From positions 8,875,722 to 8,939,721 of the forward strand of contig OZ037766.1 of the NCBI GenBank assembly GCA_964035545.1: a stretch of DNA of 64,000 bases, read 5' to 3'. The notes below the pieces were generated by a model. That model was not told the DNA's origin. It was given only the letters and a program-made list of their open reading frames with translations, and ran no database searches. Positions 33,257 to 55,200 of the stretch are shown piece by piece (the stretch's first letter is position 1; every line of letters starts with the position of its first letter). This DNA comes from Bugula neritina (Eukaryota; Bryozoa; Gymnolaemata; Cheilostomatida; Bugulidae). A program made the translations under genes and the position numbers.

Positions 33257-34820
33257 CGTTTTGCTGCTGAAACTACAGTATTTTAGAAGGTCTGCCTTGT
33301 AGGTCCTAATCTAATAAACTGGGTGGCTTCCACTGTTGTAGACTGTAGCTAATCTATCAAAATATTGCCAGTCTGTGTCGCTCACTGTTGTTAAGGAAGT
33401 TGATTTGCATTTTGGGAGCTAGAATTAGCGACTCAAGTATACTTTTGAATGACAACCAATGATGTCAACGCGTGTTTGCCTTTTTAATAATATTAATTTT
33501 AGTATTTGTACTAACAATCGACTTGGCGGCTATAATAATAATACATGATTTTAATTCAAAATATTTATATTATTTACAACCAGAAATAAATTGGGAAAAC
33601 AAATTTGATATTATCAAGTTAGTTCAACTAAAATAGTATAAATAATATATAATGTAAATATTTTAATTTGATTTTTTTTTGTTATTCAATTTTATACTTC
33701 CATAATCATTAAATTTAATCATATTCATATTGATATTCCATTTCATATTGAATTTGATATTCATATTGATAGTTATATTTATATTCATAATGATAAGGAT
33801 TATTACAAAAATTATATGAAAATCAAAATGAGTATGAGTATCACTATCAGTATCTGTATTTAGTTTTAAATTTTTATCAATAAGTGAAATAAGAATGTTT
33901 AAAGTTATGTTTTATTTAATTTATTTATTGTTTATATTTTAAATTTAATTAAGTAAGATTCAAACTGTTAAACTTAGTGTTATAATTTGACTTAGTTAAT
34001 TTAATCATTGATGTAAATCAGTGAATGTAGGCATTACTATCAGTATTATGATCACCATCACTGTTCTTTTTAGAATTACTGCACATTGCCACTGGGAACT
34101 ATAACTTAGAGCCTCATATAATTATTATTAATATTATAATCACAGTATTTTGTTGAGCTTATGTGATCTTAATTCATGCAATGCCATCAGTTATGTGTTA
34201 CTGTTACTGTACCGTGAGTGCAGTTTTGGTGTGCAAGTATAAGCATAAGTCTAACTTGGTTTTAACTACCTTAACATTAGCTGTTTTAGGTGACGATTAG
34301 TAATAATTATGAATGATAATGCTATTTAGTAAATTAATATTTGTGTTGGAATTGAGACCAAATTGAAGTTCAATCATAATTTTAATTGCATGATATGTCA
34401 TAGCTAGGCTAATTGTTAGAATGGTACTCATCATAATGAATATAATTGTGATTTTTGTGAAATAATCAGTAGGCCTGTTTATCATCTCTTAAAATTATTC
34501 AGATACCCATTCTAATTGGATTTGATATTGGTCTTTTGCAGCAGTTAGTTGATGGTTATCTAATACATACGTGAAATACAATGTGTTAGAAAATTGGTTT
34601 ATTAAACTCACATATATATAAAGTAGCAACTAGAAACAAACTAAAATCATTATAATAAGCTAGTTTTCGGATGTTTAAGTTAATTTTTTGACAAATAGGA
34701 ATTTTTTCAGTAGCTTCTACATCATTGAAATACTTGTTTTATATTACAGGTGAAACATAAAACATCTCCTATATAATATGTAGCCACTTATTGTAGTTTC
34801 AGAAAGACATTTTACTGAGT
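33257..34820. other. Divergent promoter region, 333-aa gene / DDX42
   Basis: The two start codons face away from each other 1.56 kb apart. 33700-33860 is TAN-rich text (CATATTCATATTGATATTCC, GAGTATGAGTATCACTATC). An acceptor-like site may exist just before the DDX42 ATG, but no 5' UTR exon was resolved. No further gene was seen. Confidence 0.55.
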
Positions 34821-40924
<6,104 letters not shown>

Positions 40925-43263
40925 ACTTGGTTTAGTGTAATAATCACTCTAGCTGATTGAGCTATATAGAAACTAAACCATCATTTTACACCACACAAAT
41001 TGTATATGCATCATTGATGTTTATGTATCATACTGCATTTTAAATCTTTCAACTGTACATAGTTATTGATAAATATATATGATTTACAGAATTATTTTCT
41101 ACTGCCTTTGTTTATTACTATCCCACTATTTAGTGTTTCATCAAATTAAATTTCTTACAAGTTATCTTTGCAGATTGATAAAGCAGGTGGTTCAAAAAAT
41201 GTACCATACATATTTCAATTATTTCTGCTGTTAGTTTCATTACCATCCACATTTTTGGCAAAGATATACCATAGAAGTACTTTGGGTACAACATTTTGGA
41301 TATAATTTTGTAATATTATGTAATCCTATATCCTGTGTAATTTTATGAGTTAAAAGAATTTTATATAATTTTTTCTAAAATTCTGTAATATTGATGAATA
41401 ACCAGCCTTTAGAAGGGTTTCAAAGTTATCTGCTCATGCAGGTTGCTGCGGGCATTAATTGCGCTAAGGCATTGTGGTCATACTAAAGTTTAATTGGTTA
41501 CCGATATGTTGTTACCTTAGCCGTCTTACGATAAATAAATTATGAGTGCGCAAAACTTTCAACGTATTCAACACAAATTGTCAAACGTTCTATTTATTTC
41601 AATATTTAATTGATATTTGAAAGTTAAATATTGTTTAGTGTTTGAAATTATAAATACAGCACATATTTAAAAATATTTTACCGTGCAAGCTGAAAAGTCA
41701 GTAAAGAATATTTATGCGCACAGGTATGAACAGGTAGTTGTCTATATACTACTATATACTCTACATTCCTGTGGACGCCAATAGCGATTATAATAAGGCT
41801 GTAGCCAAGTGAGGACTGCATGACTCCTCATAGTCTTTGATTGTGGTAAATTTCATAAAATGGATAGTAAATAGTTAAAAGACCGAGATAAAAAAGGTTG
41901 GAGAAAATTTCAGATAATTACAATTAATAATAATTATAATAATAATACTAATAGTAATAGTAAAAGTAAAACTAAATAAAAATACTAATAGTAAAACTAA
42001 ATCGGTAAGACTAAAAGTAAATGTAATACTAATAGTAATTGTAATACTAATAGTAATACTAATCGTAATAGTAATACTAATAGTTATAGTATTAGTCTAT
42101 TATTAATGCTAATACTAATACTAATAGCAATACTTAATACTTATAGTTATACAGTATAGTGTATACTATTTACTTATACTTATAGTTATACAGGATACTT
42201 ATTAATTAACTTATGCCTATAGTTATAAATAAAAATTATAATAATTTTTATTATTATTATAATTTATACGTAGAACTAATAGAAGAACTATAACTAGTAC
42301 TACTACTAATAGACAATGATGTAAAACTATTTTAATTTTAACGAATTCATTGAGATTGGCTATCAGTATGAGTATCCCAATCAGATTATGATTATCGTTT
42401 TGAGCACGATTGTATTAATAGTAAATTTAATATTAATAATATTAGGCTATGAATAATAATAATTCGAATTCTATTTAATAGGCTCTCAGACTTCCCTCAT
42501 AGAGGTAGTCATAGTATTATTTTTTACATATAATTATATCAATAGACATGGCAATACCAATACTAATAGTAATAGTAATAGTAATAACTAATACTAATAG
42601 ATGGTAGTCTGGTATTTTTAGGTATAGCTGTATCAATATGATTACCTACAGTACTGAGTATTGATTAATGAATCTGTGTAAATCAAGTTCCAAATTTCCC
42701 CCTAATAGATCTTGATAAATCTACAACTATCAGAATTATGAAAATAGAATATCATCACAACTTTGCTGTCATCTTGATTGTAACATTATTTAGCCTACAT
42801 AAACCTTTATTTTTGGAGCATGCAAAAACAGCTTAATAGTTTATCAACCATTTCATTCACTTCATTGAACATATTGCTTAAGTTGCTTGTACAAGTAAAC
42901 CTCAAAGGTTTTGCAATATGTCAATCAATTATGCTTGCTATTTGCTTAGATGAGTCATCAAGCTGATTTCAACCATCTGCTTTGCATTATATCTCTCCAT
43001 TCTCTAATCAAAATATACTTGACAAGTTGATTATTAGAATGCCAAGGTGCTCTAGCCATATTGGACTCTTGTATATCTTTGTAACTAAAGTCAACAGCAT
43101 AATTACCTTAATTAATTGCTGTCTGGCTAAGAATCAAACCACTTGATAACAAATTACTGAAAGTGAGGTCTACCCTTCAATATTTCTATCACCTGTCTCT
43201 ACTTTATTCACATTTTATAATCAACTTGTTATTTTCAATTCAGGTGCCGACTAGCTGTTAAAA
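40925..43263. repeat. Spacer with TAN-rich tracts upstream of the USP gene
   Basis: This contains the DDX42 3' UTR, then 41930-42140 and 42550-42600, which are dense in ACTAATAGTAATACTAATAG-like low-complexity text. An acceptor TTTCAATTCAG ends at 43242, followed by 21 bp of 5' UTR and the USP ATG, so an upstream untranslated exon is expected. No other gene was seen. Confidence 0.6.
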
Positions 43264-46200
43264 ATGGCTTTAGTCACAGCTCCAACCAACGGATATCACA
43301 ATGGGATTGATGGGGCTCAAGATACACTCTATCACTGCATGAAGGATTATAAACATGGGCCCAACTCTAGGATGAGTATCACTTTTAACAGTAGCAAAGG
43401 ACTAACCAATGCTCCAGGACAAAACAACTGCTTCCTCAACTCTGCTGTACAGGTGCTTGCAGTTTTCCACAGCTTTATTCATTTTTTCTGTGTAATTACT
43501 TCCCCAATGTTAAAGCACTCATCCATGCTCTGGATTTATACTCGTCTACTAATAAGTTGCTACAGAAATGTAGCTAGGCTGCACTGGTATGCAAGCTGCT
43601 AAATTTAAAATGAACTGAGAAGATAAAATAGGTTTTTAGCAACAATCAAATTTTCAACTTCCCAAAATGAAAAGTTAGAGGATTTAGAGACTGAGCTCTC
43701 TATCTATTAGCTAAGCTAATTTATAGCCTTATGCAACTACAAGGCAACTGTTGAGCCACTGGCATAGCTAGGAACTAAAGACTCCCAAGTGTATAATCTA
43801 TAAACTTTCTTATAGCAGTTAAATTTATTGCTTCGTTGGGCTATTTTAAAGATACACTCTAAACTTTCTTGTAAATAAAAGCTGAAACTAAAAACAGCTA
43901 GCTGATGGTCTCATGAGTTTTCAAATCTCCCCGTTGGTCCTTAAAGTTATACTGCTGTTTTGCCCGACCAAACTTAATGTTCAACTGACAAGATTTAGAG
44001 CTTAATCTGCTTTGTCTTACAAACAGATTTATGGCAACTAAGCTTTATTATGAAAGCAATTCATCTCATTATATTCCTTAATAAAATTTATGTAGGATAT
44101 TTCAGCTATCGTTGATATTAATTGAAATTGAAAGGTTGCAGTTGGCCATTTTTAAATACTTCAAATTAATAGAATTATAAAAGCAATAGACATATGTTGA
44201 TAAAGTAATGTAACAACATACTATCCTATGTATCATAATAGGATAGTGTGCAATGCTTTAATTTAATTTAGAATAAACAGAATCTCTCATCTCAACTTCA
44301 AGTAAACTGAATACAATACAGTTTCCAACTCCTTGTAACCTCCATTACTAAATATATTACAGGTTAAATTTACCAAACTTGTCATGGTGATTTTGATGTA
44401 CACTTTTGCGGTGGCTATAATAACATGGATATTGGCTAGCATGACTTCTCTGTTTTTTTTATTACAGTGTTGCTGGGTTACACAAATTGAAATGGTAGGA
44501 TGGTGCATAAATTAAGAAGTAATAACCCTGTTTGATCAATTACCCCAGTATAATCTATGAGACTTGGTTCAGGATTTAATTTTTCATATGCTGTATATGA
44601 AAATGGCCTATGTGATTTACACTTTATATTCAAGTTATATTCCATAAAATACTTTATAGACCTGTTTGAATTTAAAAGTTCATATTACATCATATGTTGT
44701 TTTATGTGCCTGTATGTTTTTGTACATATTTTTATGTGTTTAGAAAATGATAATTTTCGCCCGTTTTTATCTATCAGCACATAGTAAGGATGACATGCAT
44801 GTGCTTGCAGGTGCTATGGCATTTGGATGCGTTTAGGAGGAGCTTCCGGCTGCTTTCAGGTCATTCATGCATGGGCAATGCATGTATTTTCTGTGCCCTC
44901 AAGGTGAGGAGATTGTTACTTCTAATTTTCGATAATTTGTAAAAAGTTGGTGATGCAGGAAATTACTAAAATGGGCTAAAATCACCCTTTTACATAAACC
45001 TCTTGTTACAGTTGTGCAGGAAATGTTTTTTGAAATAATTGCCAGCATAGTAAATAGGCGTACATAGTAACACTAACTAGCTATTACCTACCCTAGTTTC
45101 ACTACTTGTACTCCTTCCACTAGCATACACCTGGTGGGTTGTGGAAATACACACGTAATTGTCTCACTTAGCTATACATTGTTAGTAAACTTTTGATATC
45201 AATTAGCTTCTGAGGAGAGGGTAGGTTTGCTCTTTACAACCCTATCAATAACTCAACAATACTCCACAGAAACTTGTAAAAGGCTTTTTCATTATGTTTA
45301 TTATTGTAATTAATTATTAATTGTCCCACAATTCTTCCCATTTTCTTACTATCAGTTGAACAATGCCGGCATTCGTGACCATTTAGCCATGTAATTATTA
45401 TTGTTAGTAGTATGACTATGTATATGGACACCTACTATATTCTGTGCTGTGTTTAAGAGATATGCTGTATTAGCTATAGATTCACAAACTAGATAAATCT
45501 TAGAAATTTTATGGTGATAGTCAATTAGTTATTGAAACATAGACTGTAGAATATAGACTATAAAGTATAGAGTATATACTGTAGAGTACAGAATGTAGAG
45601 TGTAGGCTATACAGAGTTCAGACTATGGATTATAGCATAAGCAAAAGTTGTATTTAAGGGGCAATGTTAGTAAGCATAAAGTTGTAAAAAAGTTTCAACA
45701 AACAGACTTGACACAGGAGTGGCGTATGCCAGGACATACAAAAGTATCGTGTTATGTTGATACAACAGTGCTTTGGCCTGACCATGTATCCAGCTGAGGG
45801 ATTAACTTATTTGCCATCTCCTGTTCTGTTTGCACTCAGTTCACTAGAGGCTCATAAAATAAACAGTGGTTTTAAGCAACATGTCCAACACCTTTCACTA
45901 TCTACAATGAAACTAATACCATTGAAGCTGACAAAGCCCTGTCTGTATGCTGTGCAGTTTCTAAGAGGCAAATGAAGTTACTTTCAAGTTTTTGGTACTG
46001 GAGCCCCAGTGTATTGCAAGCAATGTGGCCTCTAGCCCTGTCATTCTGGCATCAATCACCTGCTATTCCTTTTCACTGCAGGTGATGTTTACACAGTTTC
46101 AATACAGTGACAAGCAAGTTCTCCCCCCTGACACCCTGCGTCAAGCTTTGTCAGAGACGTTTCAGAACCAACAGAGATTTCAGATGGGCTTCATGGACGA

Positions 46201-49200
46201 TGCAGCTGAATGCTTTGTAAGCCAATTGTATTCGTTGAGACAGTAAAACTTCTGGAGTCTTTGATGTTTCTTTTCACTGAAATAATCTGAAGATTATCTT
46301 CTTTGCAAGCTGTAGGCAGCTTTAGCAGTCATGATCTTCATCTTATGATGAATACTGAAGCACTGAACTGGTTTATTTCAGAGTAAAGTTTCTTTAAACA
46401 TGTCACTAACCAGGCTATTGACTAGATATACTGGCGCTAATTGCTTACTATCTGTAACAATAATCTAGCCTTATGTTTTATGGATATCAAAATACTAAAT
46501 GCATTCAGGTTAAAGACTTGATAATGTGTATAATAACACCCCTCCTAGCCTCTCTGTGTTACAATAATAGTTTATGTTTAATGCTGATGGGTGAAATCGC
46601 AGACTGCATTTAGTCAAACAATCTTATGGATCTGGTTTCATATACTCTGAAATGCATTTGAATACAGATTCATTTTAACTCAATAAACTGCATTTCTGTA
46701 ACGTTACCATCCTGACCCCATAAATCAGAGGCATCTTTTACAAACTAGTTTTGTTGACTTTTTCTGCACGAAGTTTGCCAGAATTGAGCTGAAAGTTAAT
46801 AGCAGTATGGAGATGTTAGACTGAGTATCCAGGGTAGCCTGAGGAACTGTCTATCCAGTTGTAATTAATCACCCCTCATGTCCTGCCTTCACTTCTGTTT
46901 CCACTTATTGAACTGATTTATTAATAATTGTGTTCAGGAAAACATACTGACTAGGATGCACAACCATATAGCCTCAGAGGAAAGTGAAGACAGCTGTTCA
47001 GCGCCCCACTGTATACCCCACCGCAAATTCTCCATGTCTGTATCTGAACAGGTCAGACTTATTCTCTATTATTAGTTAGTACTAAAAGATGGCACTCTGG
47101 CCTGTAGTTTATTTTTTACTGATGATTAAGACATGGTATTTCACAAGACATGTGTTTGATGTTGTGAAACAACAAAATGCAAATTAAGTCAACTTATCTT
47201 TTACCTATGGAGCAGTGTTTGTTTGTTATGTAAATGTTACTTTCTTACAGGTTGTGTGTGGGAGTTGCAGAGCCAAGTCTGAGCCCTTTACATTCAATGA
47301 GATGGTCTTCTATGTGAGCACAGGAGCCCTTGTGTAAGTAGTGAAGACTGAGTAGCTAATATAGCTAATATAGCTTGCATGCCCTACTTTTCCTCTGTAA
47401 CACAGGCTTGGTTCACAGGAGGTTAATTCGAAGTATCTGTTTTATTAAATATGTAACGGAAACCTACTATACCTATGCTATTAGCATAATTATCTTCTTT
47501 TCTCTATTTTTGAGGATTTAATAATTCTAGAATGGCCTAACTGATTCATCATTTCAAAATTCTGAAAAACATATTTGTGTGAAATAATTTTCAATTTATG
47601 ATTTGGAATAACGAAAAGCAACAAGACTGACAAGAATCTCTTGTCTAGCTTGTTTTTATGAAACATCACTGACCTAAAGTAGCTATGGGATGGTGTTGAG
47701 ATACTATTTTGTGAATGGTGCGATGATGTATTTTTAGTACACGTAAATGGCGCTATAATTTTATCATGCCATACTCAGTGTCTGTCTGTCATAACAAATT
47801 TAAATTTGTTAGTCTACCATATCACCATCATCATATCTTATATAGCTGCAGATTTTTATTTACCTGATTTCAGCCGTAATGAGAATTGCATTGTCTCTGG
47901 GCTGTTGATTGACTGAAGACTGACTTCGAATGTTTTTTGGCCATGTTTTCCATATTGTGTATGTTGTGGTGTGGCGATGCATAAATTAATTGGGCTTGGT
48001 AAATAAATTATAATCCACATTAAGATATGGCTATTATTTTATTTTGCACTTTGTTTTCTTATTGGCCTACAAGGCTTAGCCTACTTGGGTTGGTCTACGT
48101 GGGTTGGCTCTGGGTTGGGGCGTATGTTTATTCAAAGCTATTACAATTCTTCAACACTCCTCCAAAGTTGGCAAGCTAAAGTTTCACTACATCTCATTAT
48201 TTTGAAACTCAACCAAAGTTAGCTTCAAGCCTTGAATTATATTCTGACATCATGAATTTTGACTATTTTACAGTTGGTATAGTGTAAATAGGTTACAAAT
48301 CAAGTTGTGTTTTTTGTACCAAATAACTCAACAGCCAAAGTATTAGTTGTAGGTTGAAGGAGAACAGATTGTGTGTTTGCTGTGTTCTGCTACTGCCTCC
48401 GTTTGTTTGCAAGACTCGTCTGATGTTTTTTTTAGAAATGAATTCAAGTCGAATTCAAGTGAAGAACTCAGCAACTTGTCGTTCTCTCAGCTACTCAAGA
48501 GTACAGTTAGTAAAGGGGATATCAGATCATGCCCTGTGAGTATCAGTCACCATTGTTATTGATATCTTATTTCAAACAGTTTATTTATTTATTCTTGCAA
48601 ACAATTTATTATCTTTACTTTATTTTTTGCTTTTCTCTTTTTTACCAAATCAAATGCATTAAAACTTTACCACCCATAATTAACCTTTAGCTTTAATTCG
48701 CTTACTTTTTATTACATTTGGATTTGAATTTGAGCCAATAAAAGTCCTAGTAAAACCCTAGTAAAAGCTCTGATACACATCTACTGAGCACTCTAAATTA
48801 AGGTGCCTGGGGATTTTCAATAAGCTCCAAATATTGTAAATTAACTTTATTATTCTTCTCCACTTTGCCAGCATCTATTCATAGATGATTAATTTGGCTA
48901 ATTAAAAAGGTGTAATGTTAGAGAACAATGTAGTTAATGCTATTGTAGTCTAGATTATCCTACGGCCTATCACAATAGTTCCTTTCCTATTTGACTAACT
49001 AATCCCCTAAGCTCTCTTTGCACAGGGTCACTGTGGTCAAATCATATCAAGTGGGTTTTACCTTATGAAAATTATGGCGTTTTAGCTGCTTCTGGTGTTC
49101 ACCATTTGCCATAAGTTTCCTAAAACTATTTGGTTGTAATTGTAATTTGCTAAATAAGCCCACATAGCAAGTAGAATAACTAGTTGAATGAAATTCATCT

Positions 49201-52200
49201 TGACTGGGAATGGAGAAGTACATTACATTCTGCAGGTAGTCTGTGTGAATAATTGCATGTTTTAGATGAAATTTTAAGCATTAAATTGATATGCTTTTAG
49301 AATAATTGTGGGGAACTGGGAGAGAAGAAAAGAGATTTGACCAACGTTCCAGATGTTGGTACGTATGCTGTATAACACACCTATGTTTGGTTATCTTAGT
49401 ATTTCAAAAATTGATTGAATAACAACATGGATTCTATTTAGCTCTCTTGACTTGTATTACGTGAGCCTTCAGGGGTTTAAGTTGCTGAAAGTCAACTCAG
49501 CTTGTTATTGTTCCATTTTACCAATTTTTGACTTTCTGATTTGTTTAGCACTAGAGGCTAAAATAGGTGAAACATTTTCTATGCATCATTAAGTGAAAAT
49601 ATCATCTCCTTAAAAGTTTATTATTTTCAAGTCATTTTATAATTTATAGATTCATTCACGATTATATATGATATATGATATTGAGAAAGAGTTGGCAGCT
49701 GGCCAACAAAAGTAATGTTTTTGCCGTGGATCTTTTTCTTGTCACTTGCATCCTGTAGGCCATATTTCTGCCAAACCCGCTTCACCTTTGCTAACATTTA
49801 TTATTGTGACATCTTGTCAGAGTTTGATCAGCTTCAGTGTCCTTCTCTTGTCCTCCAGCGCCATCTCAGGTGGTGGCTGTCTTTTGATCTTACCAGATGT
49901 TGGAATAGTATTTACAGTTTGATGTCTAAATAATGGCTGCATAATCTTATAATCTCAGAGAAAATCTCTATTTGCTTAATGATCCGTTTGATCCATTGTA
50001 AAACTTATAGATCCTTAGATCAACATTTGAAAGAAATAACCAAGGTGCCATTTTGCAGTATAAATTTAAATAATCTCTAAATCTAAAGATGTATGCATTA
50101 GCTGTAGAAGATGAAAGGGTTGTTTTGATTTGATAAGTCTTTGGCATTGCCCCACATATTCTCCCACTAAAAGTACTGTTTTTGATGATATTATATCTAG
50201 AAATAGCTGCCAGGATGTTTGTTGAAGCTAATTAACCTCTGCGTGATAATCCAAATATAAGTTTAATTATATACTGTCATCATTACCAGATTAAGGTCAG
50301 CATTGTTAATCACTGAATAATAACAAATGATAGTCAGCAAGTATACAATGATTCAGCCTCCAAAGGTTGCTGGGATGGAGGAAATTTGTAGCAAAGTTTT
50401 AAAAGTTAAATATTTTGGTGACATATTAGCTTGAGCTTGCAGCGTGCCACACGGCTGTCATACTTGTTAATTCTTTAATGCTTACCTTTTTTTGCTGATT
50501 GACATGCGTTTGTGAGAGCTCAGCTTGGCAGATTAGCTTCTTATTATATGATTTATGGTCAGGTTTGCACTGCGTCCTTTTTGCCGGCAAATCCCCCCTT
50601 AGTCTTAGCCGTACACGTTAATGTCACCCTTTGGGCAACACCCCTTTACAGCTCTACTGAAACTTTTTGAAATCGTATAATCACCACTTGATGACCTTAG
50701 AATACATAATGAAACCCCCAAGTCAATCTCATAGAAGAGATCAATGGAAAATTTGAAGTAAATTTTTAAGTAAATTATCTAATCGACTAAGTAATAATTA
50801 AATGTTTATATCCACATTCATTTACAGTGAAATTTACAATATTTATGTTATTGTAGCCATATTTTATTATTTCTTGTGCTGACTCTGTTTTTTTTCTTTT
50901 ATCAGTAAAGGTTTTTGCATGACTTTGTCCTATAAATGCAGACTTTGTGTTTAGCCTAAGGTTCTATGTTGCAGTGAGCATTGGTCTGGTGTGGGAGAGT
51001 GCTAAGTCGGGCAGTCAGCACATCCGAGATGTTGTCAACTGTATTGGTACCACGCTAAACTTGGAAGAGGTAGGCAAATTTTATCAAACTGGACTCCATC
51101 CTATCACATTGACCTCCCGGGATGGTTTGGTCTAGAATTCCAATCCTGGCTCATTCATTGCTCAGGAATTTAGAGTTAGAATGTTTATGAATATGTAATA
51201 GGCTATGTGTGCAAGTCCAGTAATACTTACTCAACATATGTAGACAAATTCAACTTCTTTAAGAGAAATAATTTTATTATATGCTTTCTAAGAACAGCTG
51301 TTGAAGCTGTAAATGTCCGATTTTAGCTCTTAAACCTGTTAGCCAATATATTATAGTATGCATAAAGATATTGAAAATATAAAAGACTTTATTATAATGT
51401 TTACTTTGTATAGTTTATTGACCAACTAGCTATAATCAAGCATTTCACTGTTGAAACAGCCTCTTATGTCAACTTCAATTACTTGATAATCGAAATTTAT
51501 TGTACCCAGCTACAGTCCATTCACTCTGTAAATATCAGAGTGATATACCAATATGTAGAGTCAATAATACTTATAGCTGACTGTAGCAACTTGCTTGCTT
51601 ATAAATAGGCTACCAGCTAAAAATACAAAGCTTAAAAAAACAGCTAAAGCATAATTTATTTTTCTAGTCAAAACCACTTAATTATTTGCATGTCAACTAT
51701 AAAAAGAATAATTAATCTTTGCAAATGAAACAGATAATTATTCTTATAGAGTTCTGTTGCATTAATTATTCAACTTAGAGTTGTGTTAATCTATTTGTAT
51801 GTAGACAAGTCAGGGTGTTGGTTGATATAATTATCTTTGTAAGCTACTCTATCCACTGCTTCAGCTCTCCTATTCATCATTCATATATTATTGTCACATA
51901 TCATCAGTGCCATCCAAGTGTCACTCTATTATACCATTTTATTGCTTACCTTTCATCCTATGTTTTCCTTCTTTCTGTTTATTATTATATCTGCTATTGT
52001 TGTAGTTGTTTCACTCAACTCCGGCTAGTGGCAGTGAGGGTGGGAGAGGTGCACCCCCACTAACACCATTGCACTTGGTGGGAGTAGTTTGCTATTATGG
52101 TAAACATTACTCAACCTTCTTTTTTCATTCCAAAGTTCACGAATGGATCTATTTTGATGATGCTTCGGTCAAACAGGTAACTATTCACCCAGCCATACTG

Positions 52201-55200
52201 TTACTTCCCTTTACTTGTGCTGTGTGGTCACAATTACCTGTGGTGTGTGGTCACAACTACCTGTGCTGTATGGTCACAACTACTTGTGCTGTGTGATCAC
52301 AACTACCTGTGCTGTGTGGTCACAACTACCTGTGCTGTGTAGTCACAGCTACCTGCACTATGTAGTCACATGTACATGTATAGCTCCAGCTACTAGCCTG
52401 TAACTTGCTGAATGTAAACTGTTCCCTCTAATCTAATTAACTTTTCGCTGCTGGAAACAGTAAAATTTAAAACATGAGCAGTTTTTCATCCAACCACCAG
52501 GTAGGTGTGGGTTGTACATTTTCACATACACAGTGTGAAAGGCATACCACAGTTTCACCAACACTGGGTTTCCCATCATATTAATTTGTGATTGCTGTTT
52601 GCAAGAACTTATGGTTGTGGTTTCATTAGATGTAACATTTCTAAAATCAATTCCAATAAACCGAAACTTGGAAATGCAGTGTAAGCAGAATCTTAAAAAT
52701 AACTCAAAATATTATAAAGAGTTAAAATATCACTGTTTCTTACAATTTGCACAACCAGCTCAGCAGTTATGTCTACCTTCAGTACACAGTGTACTACAGC
52801 TTAAATTCGGCTGGTAGAAGCTAGGCAGTGGCGGCCATCTCACTACTCTTGCGATAATAATAGGTGCTATTGTTTACCCCAGCAGCTATTGCAGTTTAGT
52901 CAAAAGAAAATGAACATTGTTAAGCTCTTCATACTCCTTCAAGTGGCGCAGGAGGAGCTACTCTGTTATAAAAGAATAAATGTAATTTGTAGTTTTCTCA
53001 CATCATCACGCAACTACTGTTAGTAAACCGTCCCTCTTCTTGTACTTACACCCTCAGCCTTACTTACACCCTCAGTTTTTACTTACACCCTCAGTTTTTA
53101 CTTACACCCTAACTTACTAAAGTTGGAGTCTCTATTAATTTCAGATTACTCTCCCCATGACTTCCATCTTGAATTACTCTCAAAGTGACCTAAATCACAA
53201 GAACTGTTTACAATAGACACATCTCTGTTTAGATTTCCAGCTAATCATATTGTAATGAATGCAGTTTGATCTAGAACAGCTTTCCTCTCTGAATTTTAGA
53301 TTAGCCCTAGTTGGTCTAAGGTCTGTGAAAAGCTGTGCAAAGGAAGGCACCAGCCCCTGCTTCTCCTCTACATGAACCCAAACACCGAGGCAGTGGATGT
53401 TACCACGGCTCCCAAGTACAGCACCATGGCACCCGGTTATGAGTGGAAAAATGAAGGTACAGTGCAGGCTGCATAATTACAGTATTTTTTGCATCTGGAG
53501 GGGGGGGGGTGTAAACCCCACAAATATTCCAATAATAGTTGATTCTTGAGTTTTGTGCCTTCAACATCTACTACACATGTTAGATATAGATTTCAGCATA
53601 CTTTCTATTATAATAATTAATAGGAGTATACAATATAGTAACTAATGAAAGCCCTTTGCAGTATGAACCTTATATCTGGCTTTCCATATGCTCCGCCAAT
53701 TCATATTTATTTATTTATTATAATATATTTATTGAAATTCAAGTCTTAACAACTTTGGCATATGTTCCATGCAGCTTAGAAAGCTTACCAGGTATTCGAC
53801 ACTTCATCTGCCAACTTTACTTGGAAATCATTTCCAACTGGCATAGAACAATTGGCTGTCATGGGTTAATGGACATATAAGTTATGTTTGTGAAGCAATA
53901 ATTTAGTGACTTCCTAGCTATTATTTTTTCAGTTCTTTGCCAAATTTCTCTCCTGGTCTGTTCATTCATCTCTCCTCTGCTTTGCAGCTAATATTAAAGC
54001 TGATTTATCTTTTTTTTTATTTATAGAACACAATGAACCAAATAGCTTGCTGAAGAACTCTGTACCAGACGTGGAGTCTTATCACCATCAACAATTGCCG
54101 AGAAGGGTGCCTTCTGAGCCTCCCTCAACAAGGCTAGATAAAAGGTTAGAATAAAGTCCACAACTAAATGTTTTCACTGAAAATCATCTGCACCTGCAAG
54201 TGATAAAGTATTCTTGCGCAGCTATAAAAATACAAGATTATTGCACATGTAGCTTATAGAACTCGCTTTGAAGGAATATATTGAGTAATGCTGATAATTA
54301 TTCCACTAATCTGAACTGAAACACGTGATTCTTCAGTTTAAGAAGGAAAATGTAGCAATTTACTAGAATATATTATTCTGTTAATCATGTTATGGTTAAG
54401 TTATTGTATTATTATACATTTTTATTGTATTAAACATGTAAAAACTTAGTTGCCTGGTTTGAATGGACTAATTAGCAACTATACTAGGTTTGGGGATGCA
54501 GCCCATCACTAGGCTATTAAGTTACCACTCAACTGTGTGCATGTGATACACAATGTAATTATTCTCTTGTGATTACAGTGTTGGGTTTCAAGTATTTTAG
54601 TGGCCTTTAGGGTATTCATGGGTTTTGTAAGTCATTTGGCTGTCTTTTTGTATGCAACAACCTACGAATAAGCATTCATCTCCGTGGAAACAACTGCTTA
54701 TTATGAAGTATTTACATCAACTTCATAAAAGAAGTAAATACACAACAAACTTGTTTTAGCCGCTGCTCTTCCAGGAAATAGAGAACTTCCATCATTGCCC
54801 TAATTTAGTTTATTTCAACAGATAAAAATTATCTTTGAAACTGATACTTTTTTCATTTATGGTGTAAAATAAATTATGTATGTTTTTCTTTTGACAACTA
54901 AAATTCTTGTACATAGTTTATTGTCTTAGAATTGAGTTGTTTTGCCAAGAAATAACCATAAAGTATCGTTGCTCCTTCGATGTTTACAGATTTTTATTGG
55001 AGTTGTGACAAACACCATAAACATTTTCTAGGTATGACGAAGTGGATGACTCATACGCTGCCAGGCACTACTCTAAAGACAGATACGCTGACAGACAGGT
55101 ATCCAACTCTTCCTCGGCGCTGTCGAGACAAGACTCTGGAGTCAGCACTCACTCCTCCAGGTCACAGGTCTCTGCCTTCCTCGAAGGAGACTCCGTGAGC

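Noticed and set aside
48409-48435. Earlier acceptor (GTTTGCAAG) for USP exon 6 adding DSSDVFFR
   Set aside because: The phase does not match the phase-2 donor of exon 5; the poly-T acceptor ending at 48435 does.
51100-51160. B-box-like GGTCTAGAATTCCAATCC, possibly tRNA or SINE
   Set aside because: No matching A-box or cloverleaf upstream; it lies in an intron with no repeat boundaries.
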